Shown here piece by piece: positions 34,857 to 43,665 of a stretch of DNA of 64,000 nt. Source of the stretch: JABAAE01 sp905480545. Lineage in GTDB: Bacteria; Planctomycetota; Planctomycetia; Pirellulales; Pirellulaceae. Position numbers and translations under genes: made by a program. The stretch is from the NCBI GenBank assembly GCA_943788025.1, contig CALSOR010000004.1:496001-560000 (forward strand), written 5' to 3'. Under the pieces are notes generated by a model, which ran no database searches, had not been told where the DNA came from, and worked only from the letters and a program-made list of their open reading frames with translations. How positions within the stretch are numbered: position 1 is the first letter of the stretch; the number at the start of each line of letters is the position of its first letter.

Positions 34857-34929
34857 TGACCCCTACGGGGTTCGAACCCGTGTTGCCGGCGTGAAAGGCC
34901 GGAGTCCTAGACCACTAGACGAAGGGGCC
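34857..34929 (-). tRNA. tRNA-Glu (anticodon TTC)
   Basis: 73 nt. The 5' GGCCCCT pairs with 3' AGGGGTC (one G-U), the discriminator is A, and CCA is not encoded. The anticodon stem CCGGC/GCCGG holds the loop CTTTCAC with anticodon TTC. The T-arm is CGGGTTCGAACCCCG. The 3' part (34861-34876) is repeated exactly at 8772-8787. Confidence 0.95.
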
Positions 34930-34988
34930 GTGAGTCTCGATTTGAAACTCGAATTTCCAAATTTACGTTGCCGTAAATTCGAAGATAC

Positions 34989-35017
34989 ATTGAATCTTGA
35001 GTAGGGGTTATCGTCAA
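34989..35017 (-). promoter_or_regulatory. possible tRNA-Glu promoter
   Basis: On the minus strand TTGACG (35017-35012) and TTCAAT (34994-34989) are 17 nt apart and about 60 nt upstream of the tRNA. The -10 is a weak match. An 8-bp hairpin (AATTTACG…CGTAAATT) lies between it and the tRNA. The remaining 280 bp up to csrA show nothing else convincing. Confidence 0.35.
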
Positions 35018-35295
35018 GTGCCTAAGCGAATCTTTATGAAAAAAACTAATCCCAAAGAATTGAAACCTGCTGAATAGAGAACTGGACGACGTCTGAGGGC
35101 GCCCCACACCAGAAATTGAGTTACGCGGCGAGCGGCATTTACTTTCGTCTGAGTGCTTTATTCCCCAAACGGCCAACATTGTGGCGGTCCACGCCTAACG
35201 GGTTTCAGTAGATTTCGACTTCAATAGGCGCTGATTCGTATAAACGCAGGCGTCGACATGGGCGTTGATGTTCCAACGTGAAATCCCTTGGGCTC

Positions 35296-35532
35296 TTACG
35301 ACGGCTCCGATTCGACTTCGCCGTCAACCGACTTGGGCTTGGCATCACCGTCTCCGGGCACACCAAATCCACTGTTGATGATCGCGTCATAGACTTCCCG
35401 GCGATGGACCGGCACGTGCTTTGGTGCCTCGACTCCCAGTCGGACTTTGTCGCCGCGAATCTCGACGACCACGATCGTGATGTCGTCATTGATCACGATG
35501 CTTTCGTTTTTCTTCCGCGATAGTACTAACAT
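35296..35532 (-). CDS. csrA: carbon storage regulator CsrA
   Basis: 78 residues from ATG 35532. The sequence begins MLVLSRKKNESIVINDDITI, then VVVEIRGDKVRLGVEAPKHV and PVHRREVYDAI, the full CsrA fold of about 55 residues, including the N-terminal strand and the Val-His-Arg-Arg-Glu-Val-Tyr segment that contacts RNA. The C-terminal tail of about 25 residues is acidic (…DGEVESEPS) and longer than in Escherichia coli. As an RNA-binding dimer it would control translation of mRNAs with GGA motifs. It is the first gene on the far side of the tRNA. A longer start (MEAMLVL) is less likely. Confidence 0.9.
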   Translation of the reverse strand: MLVLSRKKNESIVINDDITIVVVEIRGDKVRLGVEAPKHVPVHRREVYDAIINSGFGVPGDGDAKPKSVDGEVESEPS

Positions 35533-36129
35533 TGCTTCCATTCCGTTGAATGAACGAGCCGATTCTTGGCTCAAATTATGAATGCTCAACCGCAATCGCG
35601 GCCGAGTGTTACGACAAAATCATCCTGGACAACGTGAAATCCTCACGTTTCCTCTATTGTTCACTCTAGAAAGCCAATGTTAAGAGTCAAGAAAATCGCA
35701 CGTGTTCAAGTGCATTGTTTCGCAGGAACCGAAAAATCCACCTAAAACGTAGGGATTAGCGAGATTTTGCGGGCGAATCCCGGGCAAAATAGCGACCATT
35801 GTTTTTCCAATTGTCGGACATTTAGGCGCTTTCAACGCCCGTACATGACATTTCAACTTGGTTTGGTTTGCGAGGAAAGCTGAAAATCCAACTGAAAATC
35901 TGCTGAAATCCGCAGCGCTGCGGAATGCATCTTCAGCACAACAGATTCGCTTCACCTGCGCGGCACGTTTTGATATCGCCTTGACGACAAATTCGCATTT
36001 TGGTCATCGATAAAAAATGCCTGAGGAAACCATCACTTGTTTCACGAATTCTGGTCTGGGCACTTCACTTTTAAATGATTCAATGAATAATTCGTGTAAG
36101 TGTTTTCATTGCCTTGGGACATAACGCTG
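35533..36129. other. intergenic region between csrA and the DUF2203 gene
   Basis: About 600 bp between divergent genes. Reading frames here have no signal, motif or start context. Short AT-rich runs with poor promoter matches are present. No RNA gene was recognised. Confidence 0.4.
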
Positions 36130-36585
36130 ATGACCGAGTCCATATCAGATTCTGTTGAGCCACCGAACTGTCGGTTGTTCACGATTGAAGAAGCAAACGC
36201 GATGCTGCCGTTGGTGAAAGCGATCACCCACGACATCGTTTCGTTGACCAACGATTTGATCGATCGCAAACATCGCCTCGATTCGCTTGGTGTGGATTCA
36301 AACGCCCGCAGCGAGTTTTATGCCGACGAGCTCATCGCGAGTGAGAAAACAATGAGCGATGACACCCAACGGTTGCATGCTCTCATCGAAGAATTGTGCG
36401 AACTAGGTGTCCAACCCCAGTCCCTTGAAGATGGCAAAATCGCCTTTCCAACAATGATCAAGGATGAACTGGGTTACTTCACGTGGGCGTATGGTGATGA
36501 GGAAGTTTCTTCCTGGGAAGCGCACGAAGAAGAATTAATTAACGGACTACCATTTGACTCGCTTTTTGATCAATCGGAAAACTAG
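36130..36585 (+). CDS. DUF2203 family protein
   Basis: 151 residues from ATG 36130 (MTESISDS…); an upstream frame start at 36100 is less likely. The N-terminal RLFTIEEANAMLPLVKAI matches the FTxEEAnxxLPxV signature of DUF2203. A long helical hairpin follows (about 35-95), then the C-terminal GVQPQSLEDGKIAFPTMI and YFTWAYGDEEVSSWEAHEE correspond to the family ending (G.vDFP…l.W.yGE..i.yWH). The role of the family is unknown. It is probably cytoplasmic and lies 138 bp before the TatD gene on the same strand. Confidence 0.8.
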   Translation: MTESISDSVEPPNCRLFTIEEANAMLPLVKAITHDIVSLTNDLIDRKHRLDSLGVDSNARSEFYADELIASEKTMSDDTQRLHALIEELCELGVQPQSLEDGKIAFPTMIKDELGYFTWAYGDEEVSSWEAHEEELINGLPFDSLFDQSEN

Positions 36586-36723
36586 CCTGTGCTTTTTCAG
36601 CAAAAGCGATACGGTAAACTGAATCCTGAGTACCAAGCACGTTGCGAGCGAACGGTTCTAAAACGAATCGCATCCGCACACGTTTCATCCCTCCCCTCCC
36701 CCGGCAGTTAACGAATCAAGCAA

Positions 36724-37500
36724 ATGGAATTGTTTGACACCCATGCCCACTTGAATGCTGGGCAATTTGAAGCAATCCTTCCTGACGTGATTCAGCGTGC
36801 GAACGACGCTGGGGTAACCAAGGTCACGGTCGTCGGCTGCACGGCCGAAGACAGTCAAACCGCAATCGATATCGCCGAGCAATACGTTGGCGTTTTTGCT
36901 TCCGTTGGTATTCAGCCAAATTACGTTTCGGAGGCCAACGAGGGAGACTATGAAAAGATCGTTGAACTCGCCATGCATCCGAGTGTGATCGCAATCGGCG
37001 AAACTGGACTGGATCGCTACTGGGATCGGGCACCATTTGAGTTGCAGCAAGAGTATTTTGCAAAGCACATCCAACTCTCGATTTCAACGGGAAAACCATT
37101 CATCGTTCATATGCGAGAGTGTGGCGACGACATCCTGGATTCTCTCAAACCCTTTACGGGCCAAGCGCCTTTAAAAGGCATCATGCATTCGTTCACAGGT
37201 GATGCAGAACTGGCTGTGAAATGCATGGAATTCGGACTGCACATCAGCTTCGCGGGAATGCTAACGTACAAAAAATCGGACGATTTACGTGCCGTTGCAG
37301 CAACCATTCCATTGGATCGCTTGCTGGTCGAGACCGATTGTCCTTATCTTTCGCCGCACCCGAAGCGTGATCAACGCCCAAACGAGCCGGCACTTGTCCG
37401 GCTAACGGCCGAGTGTCTTGCGGAGCAAAAAAAAGTTTCGCTGGAAGAAATCGCCCAAATCACAACGGCGAATGCCTGCAAACTTTTTGGACTTTCATAA
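36724..37500 (+). CDS. tatD: TatD family metal-dependent hydrolase (DNase)
   Basis: 258 residues, the usual length. Metal ligands are DTHAHLN at 4-10, Glu of GETGLDRYWDRAPF, His of FIVHMRECGDD, His of GIMHSFTGD and Asp of VETDCPYLSPHPKR. The ending TTANACKLFGL is typical. TatD proteins are cytoplasmic TIM-barrel 3'-5' exonucleases or general metal-dependent hydrolases with roles in DNA repair. It is followed 41 bp later by a thioredoxin-like gene in the same direction, perhaps co-transcribed. Confidence 0.9.
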   Translation: MELFDTHAHLNAGQFEAILPDVIQRANDAGVTKVTVVGCTAEDSQTAIDIAEQYVGVFASVGIQPNYVSEANEGDYEKIVELAMHPSVIAIGETGLDRYWDRAPFELQQEYFAKHIQLSISTGKPFIVHMRECGDDILDSLKPFTGQAPLKGIMHSFTGDAELAVKCMEFGLHISFAGMLTYKKSDDLRAVAATIPLDRLLVETDCPYLSPHPKRDQRPNEPALVRLTAECLAEQKKVSLEEIAQITTANACKLFGLS

Positions 37501-37541
37501 ATAAATAAACCCTATCGCCAACTTATCCAGGAACATGGTCA

Positions 37542-38135
37542 ATGGTTAAAACCGCCAGCACAATGTTAGAACTAGGGACACCCGCCCTGCCCTTTTCGCT
37601 TCCGAGCACAACAGGCGAAACTGTTTCACTCAATGACTTTGCCGACTCAAAAGCATTGCTCGTGATCTTCATGTGTAATCACTGCCCGTTCGTGAAACAT
37701 GTTGCCGATGAGCTGGCGAAATTGGCGGATGATTACATGCCTCAAGGTGTTGGGATTGTCGGAATCAGCTCGAACGACGTTGCAAAGTACCCTGACGATT
37801 CAATGGAAAAGATGAAAGAAGAGGCGGCAGCTCGCGGATACAAATTCGCTTACTTGCTCGATGAATCCCAGGAAGTTGCAAAAGCTTACCGCGCCGCATG
37901 CACCCCTGATTTTTACGTCTTCGATTCGGAAATGAAACTAGCCTACCGCGGCCAAATGGACGACAGCCGACCAAACTCGGGCGTGCCGGTCACCGCGTCG
38001 GATTTACGTGCTGCCCTTGATGCGATCGTTGCGGGAGATGCTGCATCGGAGATGCAAACCCCAAGCATCGGGTGCAACATCAAATGGATACCGGGAAACG
38101 AGCCTGATTACTTTAACCCGTCAGGAATTGGCTAG
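37542..38135 (+). CDS. thioredoxin-like protein (AhpC/TSA-Redoxin family)
   Basis: 197 residues. No signal peptide. The thioredoxin fold starts LELGTPALPFSLPSTTG and carries the redox-type motif MCNHCPFVKH with Cys45 and Cys48, then GIVGISSNDVAKYPDDS…, cis-Pro region ACTPDFYVFD and RGQMDDSRP. This is the 'thioredoxin family protein' group related to peroxiredoxins, often cytoplasmic. It would take part in thiol-disulfide exchange or peroxide removal; the substrate is unknown. It ends before a terminator hairpin shared with the convergent heme protein gene. Confidence 0.85.
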   Translation: MVKTASTMLELGTPALPFSLPSTTGETVSLNDFADSKALLVIFMCNHCPFVKHVADELAKLADDYMPQGVGIVGISSNDVAKYPDDSMEKMKEEAAARGYKFAYLLDESQEVAKAYRAACTPDFYVFDSEMKLAYRGQMDDSRPNSGVPVTASDLRAALDAIVAGDAASEMQTPSIGCNIKWIPGNEPDYFNPSGIG

Positions 38136-38146
38136 AAATCATCAAA

Positions 38147-38175
38147 CGTCGTTGACCGACATTCGGTCAACGACG
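38147..38175. terminator. bidirectional terminator hairpin
   Basis: CGTCGTTGACCGA, loop CAT, TCGGTCAACGACG: a 13-bp perfect stem between two convergent genes. T-rich sequence is weak on either side. Confidence 0.65.
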
Positions 38176-38193
38176 CTTCGTTATGATTGCCGA

Positions 38194-41100
38194 TTACTTC
38201 TTTTGATACGCGGGATCAGCGGCGTTGCCGCGCGACATCAAATAGGTCGTCAAATCCAACAGCTCTTGTTCACTTAATTCGTCAAGCAACTCGGATGGCA
38301 TCAATGACTTTGGCGACGTTTTTTGCCCCTCGATGTCATCTTTGCTAATCTTGGTCAGCTTGGTCGCATCTTCTGGATCGGTTGCAATGGTAACAGAATC
38401 ATCGGTTTCGCCCACGATTCTACCGGTAACCAACTTCCCGTCGACGGTTTGTACGATATGTGCTCGATATTGATCGGAGATGACCTTATCAGGATTGATA
38501 ATTGAATCTAACAAGTCATTGCGGCTAAACCTTCCTGCGACATTGGTCAAATCGGGACCGGTTGCACCACCATTACCGTCGAACCGATGGCAAACAATGC
38601 ACTTCGCTGCGGCATAAGCGCGTTTACCGGCCTCAAATGTCACGGGCGAGTCAGATGCATTACCTGCGACAGCGACAGCCGGCTGCAATTTCCATTTCTT
38701 TCCGGGCCCGAGTGGTTTTGGTAGCGAAACCGCTTCAATGGGAGGAGCAATTTCGGTCGAGGACAAAGCCAGCTTTTCTGATTCTGACAAGTTTTCCATC
38801 GCCTCTTTTCGAATGTTCTGAATAAAGCCCTGATAACTCGCCCCGCCCGTTTTCTCCAAAGCCTTGTTGAGCCACGCAAAATACTCTCGACGTTGTTCCA
38901 ATGTCCAACCATATCGCATGTTTCGGAGCATCATTGCGTAATGAATGTTTTGCAGTTCGGGGAGATTGGAAAGCATTTTTGCAATGGTTCCGCCATATCC
39001 CGCGTTTCGCGCCAGTAATTCATTCATCTCTTGCGGTGATTGTTTTGGTGGATTCTTCATGATGGCAAGAGTCTTTCCGATCACTTGAGGCGAATCCAAA
39101 TAGACCAAAACTTTTGAAAGCTCTCGATTCAAAGGGTCGCTTTTTGATGGAAATAGCGGATCTATTTTGCCAGCAAAAACCCTCTTCATGCTTGGATTGG
39201 GTTGCCCCAAGCGAATAAACCCAACCGATAAGGTACGCAGATAATCAAGTGTTTCTGATTCCGTCAGCGTCGAAACGTCAATACCATCCATTGCTTTTAC
39301 AAACGCGTTGAAATGCTCGCCCTTCCCTTGCTTGGCCAACGCAAGCATGCCATGAATCCGACCAAGCGGATCCTTGATGTCGACAACTTTTGCGAGCCAC
39401 TGGTTCACCGGACGTCGCTCCAATCCAACACGAGCCGCGTATCGAATGTTTCGATCTTCATGGGAAAGTAGCGACACCAACTCCAAGACTTCGAACGTCG
39501 AGTCTTCATCATGTGATGACTCGGTTAACCTCCGCAGATCACGCTCTGCCTTGAATTCCTTATTTCGAAAATCGACCGCATCGGTTTTCTCCTTGCCGAC
39601 ATACACAACACGATAAAGTTCGCTTTGAGTACCCCGACCACCGATGGTGAAGTACATTGCACCGTCCGGTCCAATTTCGACATCCGTCAGTGGCAATGGC
39701 GTCCTGGAAACAAACTCTTCCTTCTCCCCAACATACGTCGATCCTGTTGGCGTTAGGTGAATGGCATACATTGTTCCGAACGTCCAGTCGCAAATGAACA
39801 GTGCTTTTTGATACTTGGCTGGAAACTTGGCCCCATAACCAAATGCCGCACCAACTGGAGAACCGGGGCCAATGTCACAAATCGGCGGCAAGCTATCGGC
39901 GAAATAAGTCGGCCATTTCCCGGTTCCACTCCGCCAGCCGAATTCACTACCGCTCGTTGCGTGCACGACGCGAGTCGGCCGATACCACGGCGTACCCATG
40001 TCCCATTCCATATCGGCATCGTAAGCAAACAGGTCTCCATCCGCGTTGAAGTCCATATCGTAGGGGTTCCTGTAACCCATGCTTACAACTTCCCAACGTT
40101 TTCCTTCAGGATCGGTTTTCGCGATCCAACCACCGGGTGCCAGTTTCCCACGGGCATGACCACGGGCGTCCCACTGCCTGGGCAGCAAGTGGTCTTCACT
40201 CCAGTTGGGAGCGATTCGGCTCCACTCAAAATCCGCTGGCGGATCGGTATGATTTCCTGCAATCACATAAATGGACTTTCCGTCTGGCGAAAGTCTCACG
40301 GCGTGGGGACCATGCTCACCCCCACCACGAAACGCTTTTAACTTTTCAAGCTTGTCAAATTGGTCATCGCCATTGGTGTCTTTTGCTCTGTAAAAACCGC
40401 TTCCGGGACCACCGTTCACCGAAAAATACAACGCATCAAACGCGTATAGCATGCCTTGGGCGCCAGTCATTTTCAGCTCTAACGGTTCCACCTTGGTTTC
40501 GGTTGAACCATCTATTGCAGCGGGCGTAATTCGACAGATTCCTTTTCCGCCCTGGTCGGATGCGAGAATCCGCCCTTTATGATCGAAACAAATTGAAACC
40601 CAAGACCCAAGCTCGTTTTTTGGAACGGTAAAAAGCTTCTCGACTTTGAATCCTTCTCGAACATTGAACACATCTCTTGGCGTCGAGCCTTTCAAATTCG
40701 AACTGGCCTTATCAAACACATTCCCCCATGGCCCTTTTCCCAATTTTCCGATGACGGTTACTCCTGGATTCCATTCAGGCGTTTTCGAGACCTTTGAATA
40801 CTCCCACGAAGCGTCGGTGGAAATCCACTTGACCGAACCATCTGTTTTTTCCAACCGAAGCTTTGCAATCAAGCCAGCAGCGCCGCCCTGATTGGCGGCC
40901 TCGATGACCAAACTGTTCTTACCGGCCTTCAGGTGAGGGGTCAGTTCCGTGCGAGACGCCTCTTGCCATTCACTACCGCCGGCGACTCGTTTTCCATTGA
41001 CCCTGATATTCCAAACGTTGTCGCACGAACAAATCAGCGATGCACGTTTTACATCTTGTGTTTCGAAATTTTTCCGAAACAAAAATGATTCATTCCCACT

Positions 41101-41328
41101 TCCCTTACCGATCCAAATCCAGTCGGGTTTCGGCCCTTGTGAAAAATCCACGGCGGGTACTTTGGACTCGCTTTTTGGCGCAAGGATTTCTGTCGTTCCA
41201 TAAACCATTGACTTGGTCTGCTCGACAATTTGCGAAAACTGAGCGGACGCAGTATTTGAATTTGCCGTCACCAAAAGGAGCAACACACCAAATGGGATCA
41301 GTGAAAAGAAATGCTTTCGTTTCATCAT
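38194..41328 (-). CDS. PVC-type CxxCH heme protein with dehydrogenase-like propeller
   Basis: 1,044 residues. The signal peptide is MMKRKHFFSLIPFGVLLLLV… with cleavage after about residue 31. A galactose-binding-like domain (about 65-205, FLFRKNFE…NIRVNGK…TELTPHLKAGKNSLVIEA), a sorbosone/glucose-dehydrogenase-like beta-propeller (about 220-560, GMLYAFDALYFSVNG…, GPDGAMYFTIGG), HEAT-like helices (about 600-850) and a C-terminal cytochrome module with CIVCH at 910-914 follow. It ends with the planctomycete signature LMPSELLDELSEQELLDLTTYL. Membrane-associated or periplasmic oxidation of a sugar or alcohol with electron transfer through heme is likely; the substrate is unknown. Confidence 0.85.
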   Translation of the reverse strand: MMKRKHFFSLIPFGVLLLLVTANSNTASAQFSQIVEQTKSMVYGTTEILAPKSESKVPAVDFSQGPKPDWIWIGKGSGNESFLFRKNFETQDVKRASLICSCDNVWNIRVNGKRVAGGSEWQEASRTELTPHLKAGKNSLVIEAANQGGAAGLIAKLRLEKTDGSVKWISTDASWEYSKVSKTPEWNPGVTVIGKLGKGPWGNVFDKASSNLKGSTPRDVFNVREGFKVEKLFTVPKNELGSWVSICFDHKGRILASDQGGKGICRITPAAIDGSTETKVEPLELKMTGAQGMLYAFDALYFSVNGGPGSGFYRAKDTNGDDQFDKLEKLKAFRGGGEHGPHAVRLSPDGKSIYVIAGNHTDPPADFEWSRIAPNWSEDHLLPRQWDARGHARGKLAPGGWIAKTDPEGKRWEVVSMGYRNPYDMDFNADGDLFAYDADMEWDMGTPWYRPTRVVHATSGSEFGWRSGTGKWPTYFADSLPPICDIGPGSPVGAAFGYGAKFPAKYQKALFICDWTFGTMYAIHLTPTGSTYVGEKEEFVSRTPLPLTDVEIGPDGAMYFTIGGRGTQSELYRVVYVGKEKTDAVDFRNKEFKAERDLRRLTESSHDEDSTFEVLELVSLLSHEDRNIRYAARVGLERRPVNQWLAKVVDIKDPLGRIHGMLALAKQGKGEHFNAFVKAMDGIDVSTLTESETLDYLRTLSVGFIRLGQPNPSMKRVFAGKIDPLFPSKSDPLNRELSKVLVYLDSPQVIGKTLAIMKNPPKQSPQEMNELLARNAGYGGTIAKMLSNLPELQNIHYAMMLRNMRYGWTLEQRREYFAWLNKALEKTGGASYQGFIQNIRKEAMENLSESEKLALSSTEIAPPIEAVSLPKPLGPGKKWKLQPAVAVAGNASDSPVTFEAGKRAYAAAKCIVCHRFDGNGGATGPDLTNVAGRFSRNDLLDSIINPDKVISDQYRAHIVQTVDGKLVTGRIVGETDDSVTIATDPEDATKLTKISKDDIEGQKTSPKSLMPSELLDELSEQELLDLTTYLMSRGNAADPAYQKK

Positions 41329-41471
41329 TTTTTTGTTGGGATAAAGTTACGGAAGTGATCTGCTATTTTGACTTCTGAAAATCCGCAAAGCAAGTAACGT
41401 TGTTGCCTGTGAATCAAAAATAGATTTTGCCTATAATCCATGGACTCATTTCCAATTAAAAAGTTAAAAAA

Positions 41472-43241
41472 ATGAAAATACGACAACAGCAACCTGTTTA
41501 TTCACTGCTGGCAATATTGGCAGCATCACTCCTCTTTGGCAGCACGTCATCTGGACAAGCCACGTCTGCCGCAGCCACGAATTCGCCCGTTGATCGCTCG
41601 TCGAAACTCGAAAAAATCGACGGCGAATTTGGATTGGCCGATGGCGCAGCATGGGATGGCAATTGGTCGCTTTACATTCCCGATGTGAAGGCGCAAACAC
41701 TTTTTCGATATATTCCTAAAACGAAAAAACTGAACGTCGTCAAAAAAAACATCGGTAGAATCAGTGCGTCTTTCTTTCAACATGGACGGCTTTACCTGTC
41801 TGACAACGGTGAACAGTCGATTTCGTATTTCCAAGGCGGAAAGAAAGTCGTTGTCCACAAATTTGGAGATGGTGGCGGAAAACCGCTTCGTCCCAACGAT
41901 CTTGTTGTCGATAACGACGGCGGAATCTACGTGACATTCACCCCGCAAAACCAGGTCCATTACATCGCTGCAAATGGAAAACTCGCTATCGCAGTGGACG
42001 GCATAAAAACCCCCAACGGAATCACGTTATCACCCGACGGCAAGACACTGTATGTTTCGTCGTTTGTCCCCAAAGAGATCTACAGCTACGAGGTCTCCTC
42101 ACCCGGCATCGTTGCTGCTGGAAAAAAGTTCGCGACACTTCCAGAAAGCCAAGATCGAGGCGCAGATGGCATGGCCATTGATCGGGCTGGAAATGTACTT
42201 TGCACGGGTCCAACGGGCGTGACCATTTGGAGCCCTAGCGGAACGCTGCTTGATAAAATCGAAACACCCTCCAAACCGATCAACTGCATCTATGGCGATC
42301 AAGATATGCGAACGCTTTACATCAGTTGTTTCGGTGGAGTCTACAGCCAGCGAATGCTGATTTCCGGACGAAACCCGCAACCGGCAAACGACGAAAACCT
42401 TTCTTTCCCCAACAAAAAAAATCCGCCGCCGTCGACGATCGTCCCCGACAACATCAAAAGTCAGCTGGATGTCACCTACACCTCGAATGGTGACCGCAAA
42501 ATGCTAATGGATATTTTCATTCCCCAAACCGCGGGAGTAAAACCCGCAGTTGTCGTCGTGCATGGCGGAGGTTGGCTAAAGGGAGACAAAAGCAAATTTC
42601 GCGCTTTGGCAATTCGTCTTGCACGAAGCGGATTGGTGACGGCCGCAATTGAATACCGCCTGGGTAATGAATCGCATTTTCCAGCGGCAATTCATGACTG
42701 CAATTCTGCGGTAAAGTTTTTGCGTGTCAACGCAAAAGATTTTGGTATCGATCCAAAAAGAATTGGTGTGGTGGGCGGATCCGCCGGTGGACACCTGGCA
42801 GGACTGATGGCCAGTGGCTGGAAAAACAAAAAGCTTCAGGGCGAATCTTTTCCCGAACGCACTTCAAAAGTTGCGGCGGCAATCGTGCTGGCTGGACCGT
42901 TGCAGATGGCAACCGGAAGTGTCGCTGAACGATCGCGGCTTGGCAAAAATTCGAACTCGAATGCTTGGCTGGGAAAAACGATCGACAACGACAAAGAGCT
43001 CTACCTCCTTGCTGATGCTTATGAACAAATCGATAAAGACACTTCACCCATTCTTTTTATGACCGGCGAATTTGACAATCCGGACCGTAACCAAGCCAGT
43101 CGCGAAAAACTGAAAGCAGCAGGCGTGTTCACCGACATCAAGACTTACGAAAACGGCAAACATGGATGCTGGAATCAGAACCCATGGTTCGAAATCATGG
43201 CGAAAGACATGGTCGACTATTTTAAGAATCAGTTGAAATAG
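41472..43241 (+). CDS. fusion of SMP-30/gluconolactonase-like propeller and alpha/beta hydrolase
   Basis: 589 residues with a signal peptide (about 1-29). Residues 45-300 form an SMP-30/Gluconolactonase/LRE-like region (GEFGLADGAAWDGN…, RPNDLVVDNDGGIYVTF, GIKTPNGITLSPDGKTLYV, DGMAIDRAGNV). Residues 330-589 are a BD-FAE-like esterase: oxyanion HGGGW (364-368), GGSAGG with Ser437, Asp near 535 (GEFDN) and His564 (KHGCW). Both halves keep their active-site motifs. The pair suggests lactone and ester hydrolysis on plant or algal carbohydrates. It is divergent from the heme protein, sharing a promoter region of about 140 bp. Confidence 0.8.
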   Translation: MKIRQQQPVYSLLAILAASLLFGSTSSGQATSAAATNSPVDRSSKLEKIDGEFGLADGAAWDGNWSLYIPDVKAQTLFRYIPKTKKLNVVKKNIGRISASFFQHGRLYLSDNGEQSISYFQGGKKVVVHKFGDGGGKPLRPNDLVVDNDGGIYVTFTPQNQVHYIAANGKLAIAVDGIKTPNGITLSPDGKTLYVSSFVPKEIYSYEVSSPGIVAAGKKFATLPESQDRGADGMAIDRAGNVLCTGPTGVTIWSPSGTLLDKIETPSKPINCIYGDQDMRTLYISCFGGVYSQRMLISGRNPQPANDENLSFPNKKNPPPSTIVPDNIKSQLDVTYTSNGDRKMLMDIFIPQTAGVKPAVVVVHGGGWLKGDKSKFRALAIRLARSGLVTAAIEYRLGNESHFPAAIHDCNSAVKFLRVNAKDFGIDPKRIGVVGGSAGGHLAGLMASGWKNKKLQGESFPERTSKVAAAIVLAGPLQMATGSVAERSRLGKNSNSNAWLGKTIDNDKELYLLADAYEQIDKDTSPILFMTGEFDNPDRNQASREKLKAAGVFTDIKTYENGKHGCWNQNPWFEIMAKDMVDYFKNQLK

Positions 43242-43665
43242 TGTTTGAACGAAACTGCATATCGTCGGCGTTTCCGCGAATAATCCGCCAATTCGAAACG
43301 GCCGTGGAAGCTCGGCCACCATCGAACTAAATAACGCGCGAACTGAGCATCCAAACAAACGCGAGAAAGTGCCGTCCAAGAACAACCTGTCCAAAAGATC
43401 ATTTTGGCGATTGTTCGATTTTGTGAATTTGACACCTTCCTCGCTGCTGGCGTTTTTTGAAACGCAGCATCGAAAAACGTGAAGACTGAATGGCGATTCA
43501 CACGACTACTTCCGAGAATAATTTCCGTTGACTTGGTCGCCCGCCTGAATGAAGCCAACCTTCAAAGTGAGTTCCAACCAAACCCACTAGCGTGCTAGAC
43601 TTACTGGACTGCGATTCAATCCGACCTAGACACAATTCAATCTGACCTAAGACACAACCGATCCG
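43242..43665. other. intergenic region
   Basis: About 420 bp between two esterase-type genes. It has an imperfect direct repeat, GATTCAATCCGACCTAGACA then ATTCAATCTGACCTAAGACA, at about 43613-43655 just before the next start. An antisense frame at 43229-43558 has no motif. The repeats could bind a regulator, but this is unproven. Confidence 0.4.

Noticed and set aside
35205..35489. Frames overlapping csrA on both strands
   Set aside because: CsrA itself is unmistakable; the overlapping frames have no family match.
37107..37307. Antisense frame in the TatD gene
   Set aside because: Conserved TatD residues run straight through on the other strand.
43229..43558. 109-codon minus-strand frame between the esterases
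   Set aside because: No signal, motif or start context; partly overlaps the end of the upstream gene.
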